From the NCBI GenBank assembly GCA_938084455.1, contig CALKDX010000036.1, positions 1 to 52,284 of the forward strand: 52,284 nucleotides of DNA. Direction: 5' to 3'. The notes under the pieces are model-generated. The model saw nothing but the letters and a program-made list of their open reading frames with translations, was not told where the DNA came from and did no database searches. Origin of the DNA: Candidatus Poseidoniaceae archaeon (GTDB taxonomy: Archaea > Thermoplasmatota > Poseidoniia > Poseidoniales > Poseidoniaceae). The translations under genes and the position numbers were made by a program. Below, piece after piece: positions 1 to 8,454 of this stretch; positions within the stretch are counted from its first letter, which is position 1, and each line of letters opens with the position of its first letter.

Positions 1-1
1 A

Positions 2-103
2 GACAACTGGAACGAGCATCTTGATGGCGACTGGGAAAAACCCAAAGACATTGGATTGAAAGCCGATGTGGAATGGGAAGATGTCATCAACATCGATGAT
101 TAA
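2..103 (+). CDS. 3' end of an unidentified gene (partial)
   Basis: An open frame enters from the left edge and stops at TAA 101-103. The visible 33 residues are acidic and rich in Trp and Asp (for example DNWNEH, DGDWEKP, VINIDD). That suits the C-terminal tail of a larger protein, but no family can be recognised. Its stop codon overlaps the stop of the FtsZ-like gene on the other strand within the shared bases ttaa, so the two genes converge with no spacer. The start and most of the gene lie outside the window. Confidence 0.5.
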   Translation, partial: DNWNEHLDGDWEKPKDIGLKADVEWEDVINIDD

Positions 104-1017
104 TCGGATGGACGAATGCCAGCGAGAAGGGTCACGACGCGAATTGTATCTTCGAGGTCTTCACTGACCCTCGCACCCAAAATCACCTGTGCATCATCGT
201 CCAAAGCATCCGTGAAAATATTGGCCACAGCATCCACTTGACCAATGGTCATGCCAAGCCCACCTTCGACCTGAATCAGACACGCACTTGCGCCACCAAC
301 ATCCAGCGCAGAAAGCGGCGCCATCATCGCAGACTGAAGGATTGATTCAGGATCATCGGGCCGACCGCTGCCCACGAGCATGGTGGCTTCGCCTTCTTGA
401 TCGACAATCGCACGTAAATCCATCAAATCAAGGTTGATGAGGCCCATCTTCATCAGGGTTCGAATCAATCCATCAACCAAATCCTCAATCCATTCTGCAC
501 CCATTTGCCATGTCTGGCCTTGTTGCCTCGCTTGTCGGGCAAGGCGATCGAGGGAAAGGCGAACCGTTACATGAGCAATATGTTCCAACCGCTGAAGACC
601 CAAACGGGCTATTTCTGTGCGTGTTGCCTGAACTTCGAACGGCATGGCAGCAACTGCCAGCACCAACGCCCCTGATTGGCGAGCTTGCCGAGCAAATTCA
701 TGGGCCGCTCCTGTGCCAGTGCCGCCGCCAAGGCCAGTGAGTAAAATCACGAGTTCAACCGGTTCAAGAATGGTGTTAGCAAGGGCAGAATAGCCTCGCA
801 TTCGTTGTTCAGCGAGGGGGGGCAAGGCTGCACATCCCACTGAATCAAGGGTGTGACCTAAGCGCAACAAATGAGCGCCGTCAGCACCTTCAAAACTCAC
901 ATCATCCGCATCGATGAGCAGGACTCCAGCGTCGCTTGAGCAACGCGATTGGGCACCTTTGGCCCAAGCACACCCAAGACCGCCGACACCGGCGATGAGG
1001 ATTTGCTCGGCATCCAT
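100..1017 (-). CDS. Divergent minimal FtsZ/tubulin-superfamily GTPase
   Basis: A 305-residue protein with the tubulin/FtsZ signature GLGGGTGTGAA (T4 glycine-rich loop, about residue 95). The N-terminal nucleotide-binding segment is ILIAGVGGLG, and a T7-like loop NLDLMDLRAI carries the Asn-Asp-Asp pattern that completes the GTPase site of the next subunit. In canonical FtsZ this GTPase polymerises at the division site. The protein ends soon after the C-terminal subdomain and lacks the flexible tail and conserved end peptide that bind FtsA/SepF-type anchors. The N-terminal glycine loop is also poorer than the usual GVGGGGxN. ATG at 1017 was chosen because the glycine loop follows directly; a longer frame to 1116 would overlap the upstream TPR gene. 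A second-copy FtsZ or CetZ-like cytoskeletal protein is possible. Family assignment is strong, division role is inferred. Confidence 0.85.
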   Translation of the reverse strand: MDAEQILIAGVGGLGCAWAKGAQSRCSSDAGVLLIDADDVSFEGADGAHLLRLGHTLDSVGCAALPPLAEQRMRGYSALANTILEPVELVILLTGLGGGTGTGAAHEFARQARQSGALVLAVAAMPFEVQATRTEIARLGLQRLEHIAHVTVRLSLDRLARQARQQGQTWQMGAEWIEDLVDGLIRTLMKMGLINLDLMDLRAIVDQEGEATMLVGSGRPDDPESILQSAMMAPLSALDVGGASACLIQVEGGLGMTIGQVDAVANIFTDALDDDAQVILGARVSEDLEDTIRVVTLLAGIRPSD

Positions 1018-1073
1018 ACACGCTCGTTCAGCCGATGCCACATGAACTTTGGCAACGATTGGCGCTCTGTTGG

Positions 1074-1367
1074 TCAGACATACCGAAGGTAGCGACGACG
1101 AGCATCTCGGGCCCAAGCATTGTCAGGTTCGAGCGCCAGCACACGATCGTAGTATTCGATGGCCGTTTCAAATTCCGACAAGTGACGGCCGTAAAGATGG
1201 CCCAAATTCGACAACACTGGAATGCATTCTTCATCGCTTTTCAGCATCGAGAGGAGGAGTTTTTCAGCAGCACCAAGGTCGTTTCTCAGCATCTTTTCTT
1301 CTGCATCATCAAGCATTTCGAGTTGTTCGGTGCTCAAATCGTAGAGGTTGTCAAAGTTCGTGGACAT
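1074..1367 (-). CDS. Small TPR-repeat protein
   Basis: About 97 residues from ATG 1367. The C-terminal half contains a helical pair resembling one to two tetratricopeptide repeats: ALSNLGHLY-like spacing, then FETAIEYYDRVLALEPDN, which matches the Ala/Tyr/Leu/Pro positions of the TPR consensus. The N-terminal half (STEQLEMLDDAEEKMLRN) looks like a further degenerate helical repeat. TPRs form protein-protein docking surfaces. It lies 56 bp upstream of the FtsZ-like gene on the same strand, so the two may be co-transcribed and the TPR protein could be a partner of that GTPase, which is inference. A longer frame reaches 1535, but its added residues look non-coding. Confidence 0.65.
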   Translation of the reverse strand: MSTNFDNLYDLSTEQLEMLDDAEEKMLRNDLGAAEKLLLSMLKSDEECIPVLSNLGHLYGRHLSEFETAIEYYDRVLALEPDNAWARDARRRYLRYV

Positions 1368-1596
1368 GGGCTCACTGAATGGTTGACAGTGCATCCCCTC
1401 AAAGAACCCTTCTCCCTCTCGACGCCACTTCGGGGGGAAATCCTCGAAACTCTTGGGACTCTGGCCGAAAGCGATACCCTCAATAAGGGGTTCGGAATTC
1501 TTGAAAAAACGGCACACTGCAAGGCCACCAACCATCGATGTTGCTGGTAATGTTTAAGGGGCACTTGCGAGTCGGTCGATTCACATGGGTGAGGCT

Positions 1597-2415
1597 ATGC
1601 TACGCGAGTCGATTTCTTCACGGACCGGACTGGTTGCCGGGCTCATCCTTTTGCTGCTTTTGCCCGGGCTTGTCACATCGTACCACACAGGCATTGGTGG
1701 CGAACAAAGCAACGCTGGCGAAACCATTGACGACGTGGCCAAAGAAGGATGTCTGTGCCACAATGGGGACTCCGATAACTCGGTCCAAGTCATCCTTGAC
1801 GATGTCCCATACGGATGGGTTGGTGGCGAAACATACACCATGACCCTCCAACTGATCGGGGGCCCAGCTGCAACTGGAACCTACACAGCAGGGTTTGCTA
1901 TGCGGGTATCCACCGGCGTGCTCGGCGGCGATGAAGTCCAAAATTGGGAAGAAGACCCAACGACACTCACCCACACCGAGGCATCCTCTGTTGGCGAAGA
2001 ACGCCACTGGGTGATCACATGGCAAGCCCCAGCCTCGGGCGAAGGGACCGTCAACTTCTGGATCACCGGTAACTCGGTGAACGGCGACCAACTCCCCGGC
2101 GTGGAAGACAAGTGGAACCAACTCCTATTTGCCCTCCCAGAGGGTGACGACACCACCGATGCGCTCGGCACCCGCACTTTGTTTGCAGGCGACGGAAATG
2201 TCAGCCCTCCAGAACCCGGGCACCACGGAGTCGATTTGCACCACATGGGTGCAAAACTTCGTGCTCACTGGCTTGGATTGCTCGGATTTGGAGCAGTGTT
2301 GGCTGTTATCGCTTTTGCTGGCTTGCTCCTCAGGTACAGCTTCTCCACCTCCTACGTTGGGCGCTCAAACCAGTTGCGTCTCCGTTACAAATTAATGCGA
2401 CGAGGTGACCAGTGA
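1597..2415 (+). CDS. Membrane-anchored Reeler-like (choice-of-anchor V type) protein with CxCH motif
   Basis: First gene of the bc-type operon. From ATG 1597 (ribosome-binding GGTGAG just upstream; a second ATG at 1585 is less well placed) the protein has a hydrophobic signal/anchor (LVAGLILLLLLPGLVTS). It then has a short segment ending in GCLCHNG and a beta-rich domain beginning VQVILDDVP with GGETYTMTLQL. This arrangement is typical of bacterial/archaeal Reeler-like domains that follow a Cys-His motif. One transmembrane helix near the C terminus (LGLLGFGAVLAVIAFAGLLL) leaves a short basic tail inside. The CxCH motif resembles a contracted CxxCH haem-attachment site, so the protein could replace cytochrome c1 in the complex; haem binding is unproven. 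The gene overlaps the next one by one base (TGATG). Confidence 0.7.
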   Translation: MLRESISSRTGLVAGLILLLLLPGLVTSYHTGIGGEQSNAGETIDDVAKEGCLCHNGDSDNSVQVILDDVPYGWVGGETYTMTLQLIGGPAATGTYTAGFAMRVSTGVLGGDEVQNWEEDPTTLTHTEASSVGEERHWVITWQAPASGEGTVNFWITGNSVNGDQLPGVEDKWNQLLFALPEGDDTTDALGTRTLFAGDGNVSPPEPGHHGVDLHHMGAKLRAHWLGLLGFGAVLAVIAFAGLLLRYSFSTSYVGRSNQLRLRYKLMRRGDQ

Positions 2416-2858
2416 TGGACGATACAATTTCCACCTTACTCCGTGGCGTAGCAAAAGGCAAGATCAGCGTAGAAGACGCTCGTAAGGCCCTCGAAAACGC
2501 CACCCTCACCGAAGAGGAAATGTTCACCGCCATCGACCACGGCGTCTTCAACCCTGCCGAACCAGGCACCATTGTCAGTGCATCACTTGCCCCATCTGGT
2601 GGCTCTTACCTGACCATGATGTTCTTTGTCTGGGGGATCTTTTGGTCTTGCTACTGGACCTTCTCGATGATTTACGGCTTGGCCAAAGGATGGGACCAAC
2701 AACAACTCGCCTATCACCTCGCCATCATGCTCGTAACCCTCTGTATGATGGGCATGGTTTACCTCAAATTCGTCCTGCCTGACACCATCATCGTCAAGCA
2801 CGCTCAAAACAAATTCATTCCAGAGCACACCAAAGATTGGAAGGAGTACAAGTGGTGA
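2415..2858 (+). CDS. Small two-helix membrane protein of the bc-type operon
   Basis: 147 residues from ATG 2415, which shares a base with the preceding stop; GAGGTGA lies just upstream. The N-terminal 50 residues are soluble and helical (LLRGVAKGKISVEDARKALE). Two transmembrane helices follow (MMFFVWGIFWSCYWTFSMI and AIMLVTLCMMGMVYLKFVL). The C-terminal tail is charged. No family is recognised. Position between the Reeler-like protein and the Rieske gene, with single-digit spacing, implies an accessory subunit of the same membrane complex, which is inference from context. Confidence 0.7.
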   Translation: MDDTISTLLRGVAKGKISVEDARKALENATLTEEEMFTAIDHGVFNPAEPGTIVSASLAPSGGSYLTMMFFVWGIFWSCYWTFSMIYGLAKGWDQQQLAYHLAIMLVTLCMMGMVYLKFVLPDTIIVKHAQNKFIPEHTKDWKEYKW

Positions 2859-2864
2859 TCCATC

Positions 2865-3710
2865 ATGGCACGTGAATACAACCTCAAACCCGCCATCATT
2901 GATGGTGCTGTTTCAAACGATGCAGAATCGTCGTACATCAACCGACGTCAATTCCTCCGATACGGGTTCAACACCGCAACCGGTGTCCTTGCAGCGTCTC
3001 TGGGCGTTCTCGGGTTCGCCTCCATCCTCCTCCCCCCTGGTGGCTCAAACGCTGGCGACCTTGGTGTCGTCTATTGGGCTAAAGGCCGTGAAGACGAAGC
3101 ATGGTATGGCGCAAAGCACCTGCAATTGATGACAAAGACCGACTTCGTGGAAGAAGCAGCCAAGTCCAACACCGGAACCGCTGGTGCTGCAGGTATTTGG
3201 AACGGCGTTCCTGTCGTGGTCAACTACGTCAACCACTCCGAAAACAAAGACACACCAGAATCCAGCGGATTAGCCCGCTTCCAATTCATGGAAGGCATCG
3301 ATGAAACTGGAAAGACCATTGGCCACTTCGAAGACCTGAGCGACGCAGACCCACGGATTTTCCCTTCCGAAAACCTCGTGATGATCTTTGGACGCTGCAC
3401 ACACTTGTGTTGCATCCCAGGATGGCAATTGGTGTCCAACTCGTTCACTGAAGACTCATGGACGCCCGGTGGCGGTGACGATGGTGGAACCAAGTTGTTC
3501 TGCATTTGCCACTCCTCCCGATTCGACCCGACGGCGCTTGAGATGAACACCAACCGAAACCGCTCAAACGGTGCCACATTCAACTACGCAGGAATCAGAA
3601 AAGCAGGCGGTCCAGCTCCAGTCGGCTTGCCCTTGATTCCAATTCAACTCAACGGTGATGTCATCGAAGGCATCACCGACTACATCGATTGGTACACATA
3701 CTGCGACTGA
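2865..3710 (+). CDS. Rieske [2Fe-2S] protein of a bc-type complex
   Basis: 281 residues. Near residues 27-32 is a twin-arginine motif (NRRQFLR) followed by a single hydrophobic helix (GVLAASLGVLGFASILL), as in Rieske proteins that are exported folded and stay anchored. The cluster-binding boxes are both present: CTHLCC (about residue 182) and CICHSSRFDP (about residue 211). They supply the two Cys and two His ligands plus the disulfide Cys pair. The insert between the boxes is longer than in mitochondrial proteins. In bc1/b6f complexes this subunit takes one electron from quinol at the Qo site and passes it to a c-type haem or copper protein on the outside of the membrane. GGTGA precedes the start, and the cytochrome b gene follows 9 bp later. 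Confidence 0.95.
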   Translation: MAREYNLKPAIIDGAVSNDAESSYINRRQFLRYGFNTATGVLAASLGVLGFASILLPPGGSNAGDLGVVYWAKGREDEAWYGAKHLQLMTKTDFVEEAAKSNTGTAGAAGIWNGVPVVVNYVNHSENKDTPESSGLARFQFMEGIDETGKTIGHFEDLSDADPRIFPSENLVMIFGRCTHLCCIPGWQLVSNSFTEDSWTPGGGDDGGTKLFCICHSSRFDPTALEMNTNRNRSNGATFNYAGIRKAGGPAPVGLPLIPIQLNGDVIEGITDYIDWYTYCD

Positions 3711-3719
3711 GGTGAAACA

Positions 3720-4586
3720 ATGACAACAATGTTCTGGATTCTTTGGTTCTTTATTGCCTTCGTGATCGTTCTCGTGGCGTTGACGCTGCGAAAAGAAAAC
3801 GACGACCTGCCTCGGCGTGAAATCCTCCGTGCCGTCGAGTCAACCGGTAAGATGGGTTTTGCAGAACGGCTGTTCTTGTGGATCTTTTCGTGGCTTGACA
3901 CTCGGTTCAGGCTACAAGACTACTGGAACATGTCCAAAGGTGCGTATTACAACATGCACCGACAAATGCCATTGACGCACGCTGAGAAGTACAAATTGCG
4001 CATCATTTGGTACTGGTACCCACTTTACTGCCTTGGTGGCATCTCTTTCCTTTCATTCATCATCTTGGTGATCACCGGTACCGTGCTCGGAATCTATTAC
4101 GTTCCAGGTGGTGAAGGCGACCCCTCCCCTGCTTACGCAAGCATGCAATTCATCATGACCGAACTGCCGTTTGGTTACATCATCCGGGCGGTCCACCACT
4201 GGGCGACGCACTTCATGGTGGCAAGCGTGTTCTTGCACATGTGTCGCGTGTACTTTACCGGTGCATACCGCAACCCTCGTGAACTCAACTGGCTCATCGG
4301 TGTTGCGCTCATGGCCCTCACCATCGTCTTCGGCTACTCCGGTTACCTTCTGCCGTGGGACTCGCTCGCATACGGTGCAGCAGTGATTGGAATCAACCTC
4401 GCAAATTCCAGCCCATTGGTTGGAAAGTACATCGCAACCCTCTTGTTCAGCGGGTCTGCGCTCACCCCACGAACCGTGACACGAATGTACTTCATCCACG
4501 TGTTTATTCTCCCAGTGATTGTGACCACTTTGATCATCATTCACTTATTCATTGTCTGGGTACAAGGCATTGCGGAGCCACATTGA
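3720..4586 (+). CDS. Cytochrome b N-terminal half (b6-type)
   Basis: 288 residues: one extra N-terminal transmembrane helix (MFWILWFFIAFVIVLVAL), a loop, then the four-helix di-haem domain of cytochrome b. Haem-ligand histidines are visible in helix B (AVHHWATHF ... FLHMCR) and helix D (YFIHVF ... IIIHLF). The helix-D pair has 14 residues between the histidines, as in cytochrome b6, not 13 as in mitochondrial cytochrome b. The Qo-side motif GYSGYLLPWD is present. The frame stops after helix D, so this is the split b6/subunit-IV layout. The second half is encoded immediately downstream, fused to an Fe-S reductase module. Ribosome-binding GAGGTGA lies 4 bp before the ATG. Confidence 0.95.
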   Translation: MTTMFWILWFFIAFVIVLVALTLRKENDDLPRREILRAVESTGKMGFAERLFLWIFSWLDTRFRLQDYWNMSKGAYYNMHRQMPLTHAEKYKLRIIWYWYPLYCLGGISFLSFIILVITGTVLGIYYVPGGEGDPSPAYASMQFIMTELPFGYIIRAVHHWATHFMVASVFLHMCRVYFTGAYRNPRELNWLIGVALMALTIVFGYSGYLLPWDSLAYGAAVIGINLANSSPLVGKYIATLLFSGSALTPRTVTRMYFIHVFILPVIVTTLIIIHLFIVWVQGIAEPH

Positions 4587-4604
4587 TCTTTGGAGGTATG
4601 AATT

Positions 4605-7433
4605 ATGGGACTTATTGAGAATCTCGGCCGTGTTGCCTCTTCCTACATGGAAGAAAAGGAACAACTCCAAACCGCAGGCGAAAAGCGCGTACGCACCAGA
4701 ACCGGTCACGGTTTCTGGCCGCAAGAAGTGCTTCGTGACTCGATCATATTCGCCTTCATGGGTGCAGTCTTGCTGTTTTACGCTTGGTTGATCCCACCGC
4801 CACTGCACGGTGCTGCAGACCCGTACGCTCAAGCAGGATTCGTCTTCCCAGATTGGTACGTGCTGTTCTCCTATGGTTACCTGCGTTGGGGCGAATACCT
4901 ACCGCAATTTACCGTCCCAACAGGTTTCATTGGTGAGATCGTTGGCCAACCTGTGTTCCCTTGGAACGCTGCATGGTGGGGCGCTGCACTCACCGGCATC
5001 CCAGTCAGCATTCTCGCCCTCCCACCGTTCCTCGGTGGACGTGAGAAGCGACCTGTTGAAGATCCATGGTTTGCGACTGCAGGTGCAGTCTACTTAGCTC
5101 ACATTTGGTTCATCTCTGTCTTTTCGATCAACATCTTCCTCGAGTTGTACGGGAAGAACAGATCAGATTATTGTAAATTAGACAGTCATGGTGACCTGTT
5201 GTGTGGAACCCGGGCACCGTGGTTAGCGGATGCGTTCAATTCAATCCCATGGATGATGACTGGAGTGTTGGCTTGGATTTGTATTTACTTCATCGCTCGC
5301 GCCTTGCTGGTCAAGGCATGGGGTGCTGGATTCACACCAGGTCATGCGAAGCAAATCTTGATTGGCTCGCTGTTGATTTCCACCGCAGGAACCGTTGCCA
5401 CATGGGACACCTATGATGATGGATTCTGGGACCAAGGCGGTCTTTTGACCATCAAAGGCCTGACGCATGATCTCTACCCCGAACTCGAAGCGATGAGGGG
5501 TCAACCGACCGATGTTCATGTCCATGACGTCAACGAATTTACCGATGACCGAGGATGGAGCGAGGATGGTATTGTCCCAACCACAGCATGGTTGGACTGG
5601 AGCATCTACCAGCCAGCACGGTACATCATTACCGATTTCACCGACGCCAACGGCCATCAAAACGCTGAGTATGGCATCAACGCTGCTGCAAATTCAACAT
5701 CGTTTAACGGCGGTGCTGGATGGGTCACAGCAGGGACTTTCACCGTCACTGAAGACCTCAGCCACTTCCCCGAAGGCCACCACGAGAGCGTTGAAGCCCT
5801 CACCACAGACCTATCTTGCGAATACCGAGCATCGGAGCGAAAAATCAACGACATCAACACCGTGAGTATGATTTCTTCGACATTGGTCCTCAGCGACAGC
5901 AACGGCAAGACCGTGACAAGTTTCGATGATTGTGCTGGCGCCACGCTCGACCTCTCTGTTGGAGAATACGCATACGAATACACCGTAAGCGTCAGCGGTG
6001 CGTTGGCCTACAACGACAGCATTGTCACTGAAACGTCATTCGCTATTGCAAGCTTCCAACCCCTGCTTGTGTGGAACGAAGATGCACCAGCCGCTCTCGC
6101 TGGACGAACCGTGGACCTCACCAACGACAGCCAGATGGCTCTCGGAGGCACGGCGTTTGCATCGATTGAGAACCCAACTTACCACACCAATCCAAAGGCA
6201 CTTGACGCAAAACTCACCTATGCAATGTTCATTCCTTGTCTGACCTTTGGTGCAGTTGTCTTTGTGCTCCTGCGATCGATGGCTCGTGGCTATGAATTCG
6301 AGATGAACAAGTGCTACGGCTGCGATTTGTGCGACGATGCATGCCCTGTCCGTTTGTTCAACGGTGGTGACAAACTCAACATCATCTACAACTCATGGAA
6401 CAATGAAGACGACGGAGTACCGCTGTATTCGTGTTTGACCTGTACTGCGTGCACCAATGCGTGCCCACAACTCGTGAACTACGACTCCTATGTTGACATC
6501 CGCCGATCGCTCATCGTTGGCGGTCCACAAGCGGAAATCCCTCACACAGTCCTCCAGGCTGTGCTCGCTGCGGAAGCAGAAGAAGCAGCAGACGAGGACT
6601 TCATCGCAACCGAAGACTACCCAATCACCTCAAACATCGGCTACTACCCAGGCTGCGTCGACTACCTCGACCAAGAGATGGTCTTCTCTCACGTCAATGA
6701 AGGCGAGATGAACCTCGGCGATGCAACCACATCGGCGTTCACCTTGTTTGATGACATGAACGTCGACGTCAACTACCTTGGCCGTGACTTCCTCAAGTGC
6801 TGTGGCCACGACCAAAAGTGGCAAGGCCTCGATGAAGTGTTCGAGAAGCTCAAGGCGTACAACCAGAAGAAGATCGAGCAATCAGGTATTGACACGCTCG
6901 TATCTTCATGTGCTGAGTGCTTCCGAACCTTTGCCCGTGATTACGAACTCGAAGGCGTCAAGGTCATGCACACCACCGAATTCTTGGTGGAGAACGGCTT
7001 TGACATGAACCTCAAGGCAGAAGAAGAAACCACGGTCACTTACCACGACCCTTGTCGACTCGGACGCCAAATGGGCGTCTACGAAGAACCTCGTGAACTC
7101 ATTGCTGGAGTCGAAGGTGTTGAAATCGTCGAGATGGAACACAGCGGCGAAGACGCCATGTGCTGTGGTGTATCGAGCATGATGTCATGCAACGAGAACG
7201 CCCGTGCCCTGCGTGTGACCCGCATGGAAGAAATCCGTGCAACCGGTGCTGACACCATGTTGACCTCCTGCCCGAAGTGTGTTTCTCACTTCGAGTGCTT
7301 GAAGTTCGAAGGCGATGAGCGGTACGCAGACATCGAAATCCTCGACGTCGTTTCCTTCCTCGCTCGACAAGTCGAAGCAAAGAAGGCAAAGGCAAGTGCA
7401 GCAGTTCAACCTTCAACTGGTATCGAAGCTTGA
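4605..7433 (+). CDS. Fusion of cytochrome b C-half (subunit IV-like) to an HdrD-like Fe-S reductase
   Basis: One uninterrupted 942-residue frame preceded by GGAGG. Residues 1-260 resemble the C-terminal half of cytochrome b: several transmembrane helices, and the Qo motif PDWY (82-85) in place of PEWY. Residues about 265-535 form a large domain, predicted outside, with no recognised family. A transmembrane helix at about 538-557 brings the chain back inside. Two ferredoxin-type sites follow: C570xxC573xxC576xxxC580P and C610xxC613xxC616xxxC620P. Two complete CCG domains end the protein: C684, C732C733G, C769xxC772, and C817, C853C854G, C889xxC892. That order matches HdrD/GlpC-type subunits, whose CCG cysteines bind non-cubane [4Fe-4S] clusters in heterodisulfide reductase. 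The fusion implies direct electron flow between a cytosolic Fe-S/CCG oxidoreductase and the quinone-linked b haems. Substrate is unknown. Confidence 0.9.
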   Translation: MGLIENLGRVASSYMEEKEQLQTAGEKRVRTRTGHGFWPQEVLRDSIIFAFMGAVLLFYAWLIPPPLHGAADPYAQAGFVFPDWYVLFSYGYLRWGEYLPQFTVPTGFIGEIVGQPVFPWNAAWWGAALTGIPVSILALPPFLGGREKRPVEDPWFATAGAVYLAHIWFISVFSINIFLELYGKNRSDYCKLDSHGDLLCGTRAPWLADAFNSIPWMMTGVLAWICIYFIARALLVKAWGAGFTPGHAKQILIGSLLISTAGTVATWDTYDDGFWDQGGLLTIKGLTHDLYPELEAMRGQPTDVHVHDVNEFTDDRGWSEDGIVPTTAWLDWSIYQPARYIITDFTDANGHQNAEYGINAAANSTSFNGGAGWVTAGTFTVTEDLSHFPEGHHESVEALTTDLSCEYRASERKINDINTVSMISSTLVLSDSNGKTVTSFDDCAGATLDLSVGEYAYEYTVSVSGALAYNDSIVTETSFAIASFQPLLVWNEDAPAALAGRTVDLTNDSQMALGGTAFASIENPTYHTNPKALDAKLTYAMFIPCLTFGAVVFVLLRSMARGYEFEMNKCYGCDLCDDACPVRLFNGGDKLNIIYNSWNNEDDGVPLYSCLTCTACTNACPQLVNYDSYVDIRRSLIVGGPQAEIPHTVLQAVLAAEAEEAADEDFIATEDYPITSNIGYYPGCVDYLDQEMVFSHVNEGEMNLGDATTSAFTLFDDMNVDVNYLGRDFLKCCGHDQKWQGLDEVFEKLKAYNQKKIEQSGIDTLVSSCAECFRTFARDYELEGVKVMHTTEFLVENGFDMNLKAEEETTVTYHDPCRLGRQMGVYEEPRELIAGVEGVEIVEMEHSGEDAMCCGVSSMMSCNENARALRVTRMEEIRATGADTMLTSCPKCVSHFECLKFEGDERYADIEILDVVSFLARQVEAKKAKASAAVQPSTGIEA

Positions 7434-7526
7434 ACAATCATTCACAACCTCCCATAGGGAGACGTGTGATGGGCTTGAACACGAACATTGGGGCCTTGTT
7501 GCTCAAGGTCCTCAAACGGTGAGATC

Positions 7527-8438
7527 ATGAAGAAAATTGGAATCAAATGGAAAGCAGAACACATGCCAAGCCAAGTTGGTAAAACTGTGATTGTCACAGG
7601 AGCCAACACAGGTATTGGATACCACATGGTGAAGGCGTTGGCTTCCAAAGGTGCAAATGTAATCATGGCGTGCAGAAACCTCGACAAAGCCAACACGGCA
7701 CGCACGAAAATCCTCCAAGCAGTGCCTGAAGCATCCATTGCCGTAGAAGAACTTGATTTGGCAAATCTTGGTAACATCGAATCTTTTGGCCAACGAATCA
7801 CTAAAAATCACGGCCATATTGACATATTGATCAACAATGCAGGCGTGATGATTCCACCACAATCAACCACTGTTGATGGGTTTGAACTGCAGATTGGCAC
7901 CAATCACTTTGGCCATTTTGCGCTGACATCTCACCTCATGCCGCTGCTTACAGCAGCACCACAGCCAAGAGTGGTTACCCTTTCCAGCATCGCACACTGG
8001 GCGGGTCAGATTGATCTTGAAGACATCAATGGTAAGGAGAAAAAATACGACAAGTGGGCGATGTACAGCCAAAGCAAGTTGGCAAACTTGTTGTTTGCGC
8101 TCGAACTGGATCGCAAACTCAAAGCCGCAGGTTCTCACATCGAATCCTTCGGCAGCCATCCAGGATATTCAAACACAGATTTGCAACGGTATTCTCTGGC
8201 ATGGCGATGCCTCAACCCGCTGTTTGGCATGAAGGCTGTAAAGGGCGCTGCTGCGACCCTCTATGCCGCAACAGAACCTAACGCTATCGATCATCGTTAT
8301 TGGGGGCCGATTGGAATGTTAGAAGCGCGTGGATGGACTGGAAAAGCCAAGATTACTCCCCGAGCGGCTGATGAAGAAATCGCTCGTCAATTGTGGGAAC
8401 ACACCGAAGCCCTCACGGGAATCAAGTTCCAACTTTGA
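7527..8438 (+). CDS. Short-chain dehydrogenase/reductase (retinol dehydrogenase-like)
   Basis: About 303 residues from ATG 7527, with GGTGAG 3 bp upstream; an in-frame codon at 7488 gives an unlikely Cys-rich extension. It has the classical SDR set: the dinucleotide motif TGANTGIG near the N terminus, NNAG, a catalytic Ser in TLSSIAHW, and YSQSK as the YxxxK pair. The arrangement around HFGHFALT and the loop after SHPGYSNT resembles the retinol dehydrogenase/WW-oxidoreductase branch, which reduces or oxidises hydrophobic alcohols and aldehydes with NADP(H). The substrate cannot be read from the sequence. It follows the bc-Hdr fusion gene after 93 bp and could be read through from that operon. 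Confidence 0.85.
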   Translation: MKKIGIKWKAEHMPSQVGKTVIVTGANTGIGYHMVKALASKGANVIMACRNLDKANTARTKILQAVPEASIAVEELDLANLGNIESFGQRITKNHGHIDILINNAGVMIPPQSTTVDGFELQIGTNHFGHFALTSHLMPLLTAAPQPRVVTLSSIAHWAGQIDLEDINGKEKKYDKWAMYSQSKLANLLFALELDRKLKAAGSHIESFGSHPGYSNTDLQRYSLAWRCLNPLFGMKAVKGAAATLYAATEPNAIDHRYWGPIGMLEARGWTGKAKITPRAADEEIARQLWEHTEALTGIKFQL

Positions 8439-8454
8439 GCCAAATAAGCCTAAT

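Noticed and set aside
1028-1550. Plus-strand frames opposite the FtsZ-like and TPR genes
   Set aside because: No domain match and no start signals; the minus-strand genes explain the region.
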